Shown here: piece after piece, positions 1 to 7,200 of the stretch
Layout: each line of letters starts with the position of its first letter
How positions within the stretch are numbered: position 1 is the first letter of the stretch
Virus record (IMG/VR): IMGVR_UViG_3300039310_000125
Location: 1-23,585 of that record
Strand: one strand, 5' to 3'
Source of the DNA: a virus
Length of the DNA stretch: 23,585 bases
Notes under the pieces: generated by a model
The model's input: only the letters and a program-made list of their open reading frames with translations
Database searches by the model: none
What the model was told of the DNA's origin: nothing
Program-made: the position numbers and the translations under genes

Positions 1-296
1 CCAGGGACCTTAAAATCCTTAGCAAACCGGATTTTTAAAGCTTTTCGGGTCCTGGATTTATCCAAATCTTTATTATACCATTCCGGCATAATATCCTGGT
101 CGATTTTAAAATTCCAATTGTCATAATCCAGGAGAGATTTTATTTTTGGAGTAGGAATAATTTCTACTTTAAGGATATTAGGTCCATTGGCTCCATCTTC
201 ATGGAGTTCAAATTCCTCAATAATATCGGTATGGGAATCGGAGTCTGACCAAAAAACCTTATCTTTCGTTAAGACAAATGATGCAAAATTACACAT
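1..296 (-). CDS. Partial conserved hypothetical protein (MCNF... family), C-terminus off the window
   Basis: The reading frame starts at ATG 296 and is open to the left edge, giving about 98 residues. It begins Met-Cys-Asn-Phe-Ala-Ser-Phe and continues with an acidic stretch rich in Asp/Glu, a Trp-Asn-Phe-Lys-Ile-Asp-Gln-Asp segment and a Met-Pro-Glu-Trp-Tyr segment. I recognise this pattern from small uncharacterised proteins found in phages and bacteria; no biochemical function is known to me. The start is supported by a GAGG Shine-Dalgarno-like element 11 bases upstream and a near-consensus sigma70 promoter at 318-346. This suggests it is transcribed separately from the late genes. Base composition is less AT-biased than in the tail genes. 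Function unassigned. Confidence 0.75.
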   Translation of the reverse strand, partial: MCNFASFVLTKDKVFWSDSDSHTDIIEEFELHEDGANGPNILKVEIIPTPKIKSLLDYDNWNFKIDQDIMPEWYNKDLDKSRTRKALKIRFAKDFKVP

Positions 297-317
297 ATAT
301 TAATCAACCTCAATTAC

Positions 318-346
318 ATCATATCACAAGGGCCGCTGGATGTCAA
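318..346 (-). promoter_or_regulatory. Sigma70-type promoter P1 (TTGACA-17-TATGAT)
   Basis: On the minus strand TTGACA lies at 346-341, followed by a 17-base spacer and TATGAT at 323-318, with an extended -10 TG (TTGTGATATGAT). The expected transcription start is near 311, about 15 bases before the ATG at 296. It sits directly after the stop codon of the gene at 347-664, so it re-initiates transcription for the next gene. The TTGTGATA block is shared with promoter P2. Confidence 0.8.
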
Positions 347-664
347 TTATAAAATATTATGGTCTATTTTATATCGATTTTTGAAAAGTTCCAAAGAAAC
401 ATTTTCTACAAAATCTTCTCGATTGGAAATATGGGTAAAAATTGCGAAATAGGTATAACAATCCTTTATTGGTATGTTATTAATAACTGCCACTTGGCGA
501 GTAATATCTTCTATAAAGTTATCTCTTCCACAAATAAAAAAACGAAGATATACCTTTTCACTTAAAGATTTTTTGGTAATTAAAGAAAATATATGTAAAT
601 TTCCTTTAACAGCCATAAGCTTAAATTTTAATGCCAAACTTTCCAGAGCTTCACAATATTCCAT
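347..664 (-). CDS. Hypothetical protein, 105 residues
   Basis: The ATG at 664 comes one base after the TAA of the upstream small membrane protein gene (stop 666-668), which suggests translational coupling in a short operon. The protein is a mixed charged/hydrophobic sequence without a signal peptide, obvious membrane segment or cysteine motif; its two cysteines after the N-terminus are isolated. I do not recognise a family. The frame is preferred over overlapping plus-strand frames because it continues an operon that has its own promoter (P2) and a good ribosome site one gene upstream. Its stop abuts the -35 element of promoter P1. Confidence 0.55.
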   Translation of the reverse strand: MEYCEALESLALKFKLMAVKGNLHIFSLITKKSLSEKVYLRFFICGRDNFIEDITRQVAVINNIPIKDCYTYFAIFTHISNREDFVENVSLELFKNRYKIDHNIL

Positions 665-665
665 A

Positions 666-875
666 TTATTGGACCTCAGGTTCTTTTGGATCTTCCAATT
701 TTAGAATCATTCTCCTAGATTCTCGATATATTTGCCGACCCATTCTAAGAGCCATGGCACGGGAATATAATATAGATGCTAGAGTTTCGGCAATAGTAGG
801 CTCAATTAAAGCCAAAAATAATACTCCTAAAGCCAAAACATTAATAAGAAGAGAAAAACCAATTAATAGTTGCAT
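666..875 (-). CDS. Small membrane protein, 69 residues
   Basis: ATG 875 is preceded by CTGGAG with suitable spacing, so the start is well supported. Residues about 3-27 form one strongly hydrophobic helix rich in Leu/Val/Ala. A short helix and a basic tail with several Arg-rich turns follow (about residues 38-58), and the protein ends in an acidic, Pro-containing tail. By the positive-inside rule the C-terminal part is probably cytoplasmic. It overlaps the end of the 45-residue reading frame upstream by 13 bases and is followed by the next gene after one base, so the three probably form one transcript from P2. No holin or spanin hallmark is clear enough to name it. Confidence 0.65.
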   Translation of the reverse strand: MQLLIGFSLLINVLALGVLFLALIEPTIAETLASILYSRAMALRMGRQIYRESRRMILKLEDPKEPEVQ

Positions 876-1000
876 AATTTTAACTCCAGATCATCGGCCC
901 GTTTGGCGGTTTCAATAGAGATATCGGTCATTGATAAGGACTCCAATCGTAAAAGTTTAGTTCCTTTAACTGTTGTGCGTTTACATAATGTAGTAGGCAT
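863..1000 (-). CDS. Small ORF (45 residues) directly behind promoter P2
   Basis: The frame runs from ATG 1000 to TAA 863-865. It lies 8 bases after the -10 hexamer of a near-consensus sigma70 promoter, so a transcript from P2 would have a leader of about two bases: a leaderless start if the first ATG is used. An internal ATG (residue 24) has a good Shine-Dalgarno (GGAG, nine bases upstream) and would give a 22-residue peptide beginning Met-Thr-Asp-Ile-Ser. The first half is basic (several Lys/Arg/Thr) and the second half acidic. The 3' end overlaps the membrane protein start by 13 bases, so it may act as a leader peptide or coupling device. No family recognised. Confidence 0.5.
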   Translation of the reverse strand: MPTTLCKRTTVKGTKLLRLESLSMTDISIETAKRADDLELKLCNY

Positions 1001-1008
1001 AAAAAATG

Positions 1009-1037
1009 AGATTATCACAAATTTTATTGGTTGTCAA
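1009..1037 (-). promoter_or_regulatory. Sigma70-type promoter P2 (TTGACA-17-TAATCT)
   Basis: Minus-strand TTGACA at 1037-1032, 17-base spacer, TAATCT at 1014-1009 with an extended TG (TTGTGATAATCT). The predicted start of transcription is around 1002, only about two bases before ATG 1000. It serves the small genes at 863-1000, 666-875 and 347-664. The block TTGTGATA is also found in P1. Confidence 0.8.
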
Positions 1038-1138
1038 GCGGTAATTCGACAAAATAAAAATTGTTTTATTTTTATTCTATGGCTCCCCTTAATTTCTTAT
1101 GGTTCCAAATGGAGTTATAAAATAATTCCAAATAGCCT

Positions 1139-1329
1139 TCAGAATGCCCAAGAGGAACAAATTGGTTTGGTTTTGAATGGTAATTGCTTGGCTACCCATT
1201 CCATTTTTTCGGTAAGAGAAGGCTTTTCTAAACCATGGATAATTTGGGTCGGTTGCTAATGCCACACAAGCAAAACAAAGTATCAACCAATTTTTGTTTG
1301 TTGTTCCGTAATTCTTCAATTTTGGTCAT
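1139..1329 (-). pseudogene. Possible frameshifted small gene in an otherwise gene-poor stretch (1001-1382)
   Basis: An ATG at 1329 opens a 33-residue frame beginning Met-Thr-Lys-Ile-Glu-Glu-Leu that stops at 1228-1230. In another minus-strand frame the same region continues with a well-balanced sequence (…LEKPSLTEKMEWVAKQ…) ending at TGA 1139-1141. Joining the two frames with a single indel near 1240 would give one protein of about 63 residues. A third frame (1319-1089) is open from a TTG but has an odd composition. None is clearly intact. The stretch 1038-1138 shows nothing else recognisable. The decayed-gene reading is inference, since a sequencing error or unrelated non-coding DNA would look the same. 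Confidence 0.28.
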
Positions 1330-1382
1330 TTATTCATCCCAAAATCTTAAAATATATAGAAAATACTAATATACTTATTTCT

Positions 1383-1646
1383 TTATTTATTATAATTTCC
1401 TTTTTTAAATTCTTCAATAGCCGCATTACAACATTGGGGGCATCCAGCACAGTCAATTTCCCACTCATATCCACAAAAAGAACAAGTTGAATTTACATCC
1501 CATTTAATTCTAATTGTTCCGAGATCATCCACATGCCGCTTTATTTCGGATTCTATACGTTTGCATTCCTGTTCTTCGGTTAAACGAGTGAACCTAACAT
1601 CTGGAAAGATCAACACTCTATAATTTTCACATTTTGTTATTTTCAT
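1383..1646 (-). CDS. Small zinc-ribbon-like protein, 87 residues
   Basis: The C-terminal half carries a Cys-Ser-Phe-Cys-Gly knuckle followed about ten residues later by a cysteine cluster (Cys-Ala-Gly-Cys-Pro-Gln-Cys-Cys). This gives paired CxxC motifs typical of a zinc ribbon or rubredoxin-like fold. The N-terminal half is charged and probably helical. An ATG at 1658 is in frame, but it lies inside the -10 element of promoter P3 and so would not be transcribed from it. The ATG at 1646, one base after the predicted transcription start, is therefore chosen. Zinc binding is inferred from the cysteine spacing; a role in nucleic-acid or protein binding is only a guess. Confidence 0.65.
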   Translation of the reverse strand: MKITKCENYRVLIFPDVRFTRLTEEQECKRIESEIKRHVDDLGTIRIKWDVNSTCSFCGYEWEIDCAGCPQCCNAAIEEFKKGNYNK

Positions 1647-1653
1647 AGACTCT

Positions 1654-1682
1654 ATCATAACATATTAAAATATGGTTATCAA
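1654..1682 (-). promoter_or_regulatory. Sigma70-type promoter P3 (TTGATA-17-TATGAT)
   Basis: Minus-strand TTGATA at 1682-1677, 17-base spacer and TATGAT at 1659-1654 with an upstream TG. It lies immediately beyond the terminator of the late operon. Predicted initiation is near 1647, one base before ATG 1646, so the transcript of the zinc-ribbon-like gene would be essentially leaderless. Confidence 0.65.
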
Positions 1683-1688
1683 ATAAAA

Positions 1689-1740
1689 AAGAGTGGTTCT
1701 AATAGAACCCTTTTATTGAGGTGCTATTAGAACCACTCTT
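1689..1740 (-). terminator. Strong intrinsic terminator ending the late operon
   Basis: A perfect 17-base-pair inverted repeat has arms at 1689-1705 and 1724-1740 around an 18-base loop. Read on the minus strand it is followed by a T-rich run (TTTTTATTT). It lies 30 bases past the stop codon at 1771. A third, shorter palindrome of the same family (GTTCTATTAGAAC, 1756-1768) lies between the stop codon and the hairpin and could form an alternative stem. The hairpin separates the virion-gene operon from promoter P3. Confidence 0.85.
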
Positions 1741-1770
1741 ATTAATTTTAATTAGGTTCTATTAGAACTT

Positions 1771-2334
1771 TTACTTTTGAGTACTAGCGGCTTTTAATTT
1801 ACTCAAATTGAAAACAACACCAAATTCTACAACTGGATTCCAACCTACATTGGAAACATAAATTCCTCTAACTGGTAAAATTAAACTAACAGCCGGAGAA
1901 ACTTGATAAAGAGGTGTAAGAACAATTGAAGAAGCAAAATTTACCGTTAATCCTGAAGTAGCGCTTGAACCAATAGAAGGGCCAACATCACCACCAATTA
2001 AGAAAGACCAACGGCCAGTATCTAAAACATCTTTATGGAGTCCTTGTCTTAATTGCGTAGTAACAGCATAAAAACTTCTTTGAGTTGTGGGATCAATTAC
2101 CTTTTGTGGTGATAATAAAGCGGTTGTGGTTGCATAAAGACCAAGTTGCCCAGATACCGGATAAATGGCAGTAACACCACCAACCACTTGAGGAGTCCCA
2201 AGTTGATTATATTCTACAAATCCAGCGACCCCTAATGGAAGAGGAACCGAAGGAAATGCAGGCGCAGGTGTTTGTGCAAATACGGAAAAAGCACTCACCA
2301 GTAATAAAGTTGCGATAGTTAAGAAATTCTTCAT
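1771..2334 (-). CDS. Secreted protein with signal peptide, probably a small outer-membrane-type beta protein (187 residues)
   Basis: Residues 1-20 form a classical signal peptide (Lys at 2, hydrophobic core, Val-Phe-Ala cleavage site before Gln21). The mature part is rich in Gly/Val/Thr/Leu in alternating patterns, with a Tyr-Pro-Val-Ser-Gly turn and repeated short strands. This resembles a small beta-barrel or beta-sandwich protein of the cell envelope. It does not end in the aromatic residue usual for barrel proteins but in a Lys-containing tail. A strong AAGGAGAA ribosome site precedes ATG 2334. It is the last gene before the terminator, 11 bases after the peptidase gene. Export to the periplasm or outer membrane is well supported; the barrel fold is inference. 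It may be host-derived. Confidence 0.75.
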   Translation of the reverse strand: MKNFLTIATLLLVSAFSVFAQTPAPAFPSVPLPLGVAGFVEYNQLGTPQVVGGVTAIYPVSGQLGLYATTTALLSPQKVIDPTTQRSFYAVTTQLRQGLHKDVLDTGRWSFLIGGDVGPSIGSSATSGLTVNFASSIVLTPLYQVSPAVSLILPVRGIYVSNVGWNPVVEFGVVFNLSKLKAASTQK

Positions 2335-2345
2335 CTCATTTCTCC

Positions 2346-3077
2346 TTAAATTTTTGTCAAATCAGATTGTAAATCTGCCAAAGCTACATGATCAGGATTC
2401 ACACCATTATTTATCCAGTCTTGTGATAAGACGGCAAAAGCTTCATCACAGTAGGCATCATAAAATGCCCAACTCATTTGCAATAAAGCACCCCAAGTTA
2501 TTACAGTAATCCAACGAGGATCATATTTTACAGCTAATACACAATGTCCACCCCAACTACCTGGAGCTCCTTTACCACTAATTTTTGATGGAACTTGCCA
2601 ACATTTAGCTCCTTGAACTGTAAGTGGCAAAGCAATTCCTAAATATGCACCACCAAATAAATAAATTGAATCTTGTAATTCTGTATGGTTTTTAGGTTCA
2701 AGAGATGCATAAGCTCCAATTTTATGTCCGGCAATTCCAGTTTGGCGAGAATAATTAAGAACATCATTCAAATTTGCGCCTTGATCTGTATTGGGATCGC
2801 TTGGTGTATATCCTGTAATAGCTGAATATGCGGCAATAACTTGAGCATCTGAAGGAATAAAAGGTGAACCACAATTGGTTGTCCAATCTTGGATAAAATG
2901 TCCCATTCCAGCACAAGTACAATCGCCAACTGTATCATTTTTCATCATTGGCCAATTTGCTACTTTAGTTGTCCAATCTACAGTTGACGGAGATATGGGT
3001 AAACTGGAAGTAAAATATTTGGCTAATTTTAAATCTCTTGAATCGTAACGAGGTTCTTTTTTCCCTAATTTAAACAT
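2346..3077 (-). CDS. Papain-like (C1-fold) cysteine peptidase family protein, 243 residues
   Basis: The sequence matches a family common in soil bacteria and some phages. It has an N-terminal propeptide-like segment, a Gly-Asp-Cys-Thr-Cys-Ala motif at 51-56 (catalytic Cys probably Cys55), a Gly-Gly-His at 176-178 (catalytic His) and a Thr-Trp-Gly motif at 194-196. The last replaces the papain Asn-Ser-Trp-Gly, so the third catalytic residue is unusual. No signal peptide is visible. ATG 3077 was chosen because the only longer start is a TTG at 3092 further inside the preceding gene; with ATG the overlap with the patatin gene is 13 bases. Its place behind the patatin gene and before a secreted protein suggests a virion or lysis-related role on host envelope proteins. 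Activity is inferred from motifs only. Confidence 0.75.
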   Translation of the reverse strand: MFKLGKKEPRYDSRDLKLAKYFTSSLPISPSTVDWTTKVANWPMMKNDTVGDCTCAGMGHFIQDWTTNCGSPFIPSDAQVIAAYSAITGYTPSDPNTDQGANLNDVLNYSRQTGIAGHKIGAYASLEPKNHTELQDSIYLFGGAYLGIALPLTVQGAKCWQVPSKISGKGAPGSWGGHCVLAVKYDPRWITVITWGALLQMSWAFYDAYCDEAFAVLSQDWINNGVNPDHVALADLQSDLTKI

Positions 3078-3967
3078 AAAATTTTTGTCCAATCTATAGT
3101 TGTAGCTGCTTGAGTACCAATACTTAACAATTCTTGAATAGCATCCGTATCAGCCATATCAATAGCACAAGGTAATTCCCAATCAAATTTTTGTTGAAGG
3201 TTTGGCCATTGTCTTTGAACCGCAGAATCTACCCAATTTTCTGAAGTATCGACCAAAGTATCTGTAGCCCATTCTATTGTAGCTATTAATCCATTTGGTG
3301 GTGTATTTCCAGAAGAATAATATCCTGTTCCTAATGTAATTAATTTTGTAAATTCGGGACGAAATGAATCATATTGGAACATTTCAACACATGCTTGATA
3401 TGAAGGATTTGCTAAACAACCAGTCCCACCATCAAAAAAATTGATTCTATTTCCTTTAATTAAAATTGGCCAACAATCGAAATAAGTAGGAGCACATGCG
3501 CTTGCAATAGCAGCATCCAATAATTTAATATTACCAGTAGTTTTAGCATTTGTGGTTTTATCTTTTACAAAAAACCAATTGTGTCCATTCACAGCAGTGG
3601 CATTGATGCAAACCCCAATAGGACAATCATTTAATACCCAAGAGGCTTTAGAACCAAAAATTATTTTTAAAACCTTATAAAGATTTTCCGGATCAAATTT
3701 ATAACCTTTAGTTATTTGTTTTGCATCTCCTAATACACCCGATGGAGTGAAAATTTTATCAGATTGTAAAGCATAAACTTCAAGGAGATTTTGAGCAGGA
3801 ATACCGACTGCTATTCCTGCGGCTAATAATGCTCCAGTACTTGTTCCTGAAACATAATCAAAAAATTGATTTGTCAGTTTACCAGTTTGTTTTTCTAAAG
3901 CGGCCAGAACCGAACAAGGAATAATACCTCGGATTCCACCACCACATATAGCAAGAGAATTTTTCAT
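3065..3967 (-). CDS. Patatin-like phospholipase, 300 residues
   Basis: All patatin landmarks are visible: the oxyanion-loop motif Gly-Gly-Gly-Ile-Arg-Gly at 9-14, the nucleophile elbow Gly-Thr-Ser-Thr-Gly at 41-45 (Ser43) and the catalytic Asp in Asp-Gly-Gly at 179-181. The length fits the single-domain bacterial family, which hydrolyses acyl esters of membrane lipids. There is no signal peptide, so it acts inside the cell, is released at lysis, or travels with the virion. ATG 3967 directly follows the TAA of the upstream gene without a gap, and no Shine-Dalgarno is visible, so translation probably depends on coupling. The 3' end overlaps the peptidase gene. Substrate and timing cannot be read from the sequence. 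Confidence 0.9.
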   Translation of the reverse strand: MKNSLAICGGGIRGIIPCSVLAALEKQTGKLTNQFFDYVSGTSTGALLAAGIAVGIPAQNLLEVYALQSDKIFTPSGVLGDAKQITKGYKFDPENLYKVLKIIFGSKASWVLNDCPIGVCINATAVNGHNWFFVKDKTTNAKTTGNIKLLDAAIASACAPTYFDCWPILIKGNRINFFDGGTGCLANPSYQACVEMFQYDSFRPEFTKLITLGTGYYSSGNTPPNGLIATIEWATDTLVDTSENWVDSAVQRQWPNLQQKFDWELPCAIDMADTDAIQELLSIGTQAATTIDWTKILCLN

Positions 3968-4201
3968 TTAAGCAACCATATACGTTTTGACTAATTGTTT
4001 CAAGCCATCTAATTCGGATCGTAATTCACTTATTTGATCTATTGTATTATTCAATAATTTCTTTTCTTCCAAAATTCTAGCTTTTTGTATTCGATAATGA
4101 GATAATGCTTGTTTATCTAAATTCACAACTCCCATTGAACTGGTATGGCGTGCAAGGTTGGCATTATTATCAATTTTAATATATTCTGGTAATAGTGACA
4201 T
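3968..4201 (-). CDS. Small coiled-coil virion-associated-type protein, 77 residues
   Basis: Starting at ATG 4201 the protein has an N-terminal Leu-Pro-Glu-Tyr-Ile-Lys-Ile segment, a middle containing Asn-Leu-Ala-Arg and Gly-Val-Val-Asn-Leu-Asp, and a charged helix from about residue 30 to 72 with heptad-like Leu/Ile spacing. Small proteins with this layout lie beside large structural genes in T4-like phages. A longer frame reaches ATG 4270 but would overlap the preceding gene by 50 bases and adds an unlikely Trp/His-rich segment, so the shorter start is preferred. No clear Shine-Dalgarno is present; a CATAAATA lies 16 bases upstream. It ends exactly where the patatin gene begins. Function unknown, perhaps an assembly aid or linker for the DUF4815 protein. 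Confidence 0.65.
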   Translation of the reverse strand: MSLLPEYIKIDNNANLARHTSSMGVVNLDKQALSHYRIQKARILEEKKLLNNTIDQISELRSELDGLKQLVKTYMVA

Positions 4202-4220
4202 AAAAATAATACACCAATAT

Positions 4221-7200
4221 TTATGATTCCAGAGCAATGCACCGGAACTGTTGACAGAGTGGTACAGCACTAGAATTTGTGGATCTTAAAACTACTTTAA
4301 TTGCAAACTGTGTAAAGTCTGGTAATGGACCTAAAGTATCAGTTTGCCAATAATAATCTTTAAAATCTGTCGAATTTTGTGCAGGTGAAAAATCTGTATT
4401 AGGATCTGGTAGAATTAATACATAGGGTTGTGAAGTAAATGTGGCATTTGTATTTGTTGGTAAAATTTTATAATAAACATCCACTTGTGCTGCATAAGGC
4501 CACATTACTGTTAACCAAACTTGAAGGCTATTTGCGGTTGTGGCTAAAGTTACAGGTAATGTAATATATTTTGCAGCATCAGTTGCTCCTTGATTAATAG
4601 TTTCAGACACATATATAGGTTCAACACCAGCAGGAGAACTGGCAGGATTTGTAGCAGTAATACGGTTGTCAATAAGATTACTGATTAATAAAGCTGAAAT
4701 TCGGGTTAAATCAATCATAGGAGAAAGATTATCAGATGTAGATGTCAAATTAATTTCCCAAACTAAACTCTTATTTGCAAATGCGGTTCCATGATTTATT
4801 AAATATTGTTCATTTACCGCGGATGCTACTAATTGTGGTTGTGATAAATTAAAATTAACATTAGGTACAAATTGTGTAAATGGAAATGTTCCAGAAACAA
4901 TATATTCATATGGAATTTGGGTTCCATCGGCTGATGTTTCTGAAATACCACGTAAATAATAATTTGTAGATGTTCCTGAAAAATTTAATTCATTTACAAT
5001 TGGCATCATTACATCATATGGATAATTTTGTGTAACTGAACAAGAAACTCCAGTATAACCAGATGAACTTGCATCATCGGCAACATTACTTGCATTGACA
5101 ATAAAAATGGTATAAGAATTTAATTCTACATTCTTAATTTGATAGGTTCTGGATCCTACTACATTATCAGCAATAGAAATGCCTGAAGTCCATCCAGAAG
5201 CTCTAAAAGCACCAGAACTTGTAGGAATAATATCACTTACAGGAATTCCATTATAACTAGCGGCCCAATTAGCATTTCCTACTCCTGGAGGAATTGTTAA
5301 TGTCACTAAACTTCCGGCAGGCATTCCATGATTTGGATGTAAAATACGAATTACATTTGTACCATTATAAGTTATCATTGATAAATTAGGTAAGGTAAGA
5401 GTTGGTAAAGTAGGATTTTCTACAATTAAAGTTCCAACTTTTAAATAATCAAAAACTGCACGATATAATGTAAATTTATAAGCTTCACCTGGTGAAGGAA
5501 CCCAAGTACTTGCATTTTGAGATTTAAACATTGAACCTGCATAAGGTACTTGAGAAATTAATATATCGGTATTAAGTGAATAATCTCCTAATAAAGCGGT
5601 CCAAATAAAATATGCATTACTATTGGATAATAAAACAATTGCATATTCTTCACCTTGTTGTAAATAAACTGGAGATGGAAATGCAAAATTTGTTTTTTTT
5701 GCACCATTTACCGGATCAACATTTATTTGGCTTGGATTTAAAACAACAGTACTATAAGGAACAACTGTTTGTGTAGGTGTTCCATTTACCATTGTTCGAA
5801 TTTGTAAAGTTACTGGAATGGTAGGATCTTTAGTAGCAAAATAAAGATCAATTGAAGTAGCACAGAAACCACCTTGCAATGTTCCGACTAAAAATGCTTG
5901 TGCTAATGGATCGACATATCCTGCACCACCAACAATAACATAAGTAGTTATTTGATTTGTTGATTGAACTGCACCAGTTTGGGTAACTTGTTGCGTTTGT
6001 AGTTCAGGAACTCCAATTGAAGTAATTGTTTCTTGATCATTATCTAATGTTCCTGAAGCAATATAATTTGCTTGAGCATAAGAAGTGATATTTGCTCCAA
6101 CATTATTTATATCATTAACTAAGGAAAATATTCTGGTACCTGTTCTAAATTGAACTGTAGATGTTGATGGATTAGGTAAGGCAAAAACACCAGAAACCAT
6201 ACCATTTGCATCTGACATTAATTTCTCACCTAATGTTCCTCCAGTTGGAGTACAAAATGAACTAACTGGAGTAATATCCATAAATGCCCAAAATTGTGTA
6301 AGTGGTTTTAATCCTTTAGCAACGAAACTAATATTATTTGCACGGCAATAAGGAACAACTCCAGTACTAACAATTTTATTATCAATTGTTTGTGTTGGTA
6401 CATTTACTAATGTAGTTTGGGTTCCATTTCTCGTTTGTTGAGATAACGTTGTAGTTGTACTTGCTAAAGTATTGGTTGGAAGAACTGGAACTCCTTGGGC
6501 TGCTGCACTACCTACAGCACCCATAATGGAAGTATCACTATTTCCTCCTGGGCCAACATTAATATTATTTGGATTACTTACACTTGTTGAAACACCTATC
6601 CAATTTGTTGTCCAAGCATTCCAAACCGTACCTAAAATATTATCTGCTTGGTCTTGTGCTTGTGTTGCATTAAATAAAGTATTATCAGTTATTGTAATAT
6701 CTGGTAAATAATCTACTGCAATCCATGTATCGGTTGCAGGAGTTAATGATATAGATCCTGCCCATGCAAAAATATTATATGGATTAATATTTTCTTGGCG
6801 TGAAGCAAGAGGTTGTGTAATAATTGGGCTTTCAGTATATGGTAATGTTGCTATATTATTTAATGGTTTTAATGTATTAACTTCAATATTATCGCTTTCT
6901 ACTGAATCATATTGCATATTTACTGAATTAGTTACATATTCTGGCCGCATGATTCCATTCGCTGCATCAATTGAAAATGAAATATCTGGATTATTATAAT
7001 CTGCCACATTCATATTTTGGAAAGGATCTACAATAAAACCTGCTTGATAACGATTTAAACCTGTTGTAGCATCTGGAATTTGCATACTAGCTGTAGTTTG
7101 TTCTAATAAATTTAATGCTGTATAATATTCTAAATTCGTAATACGTTTATCTAAATTACCAATATCAGCCATTGTATATACTTTATTAGGTAATGTTTTG

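Noticed and set aside
870-1259. Plus-strand open frame of 129 codons
   Set aside because: It runs antisense to a near-consensus minus-strand promoter and to frames with ribosome sites; its composition is not protein-like.
2351-2356. TTGACA before the secreted-protein gene as a promoter -35
   Set aside because: No -10-like hexamer occurs 16-18 bases downstream; the position there is taken by the Shine-Dalgarno and start codon.
3065-3967. Patatin as the effector of a CBASS-type anti-phage defence system
   Set aside because: No cyclic-nucleotide synthase, ubiquitin-like or regulator gene is nearby; all neighbours are phage structural or accessory genes.
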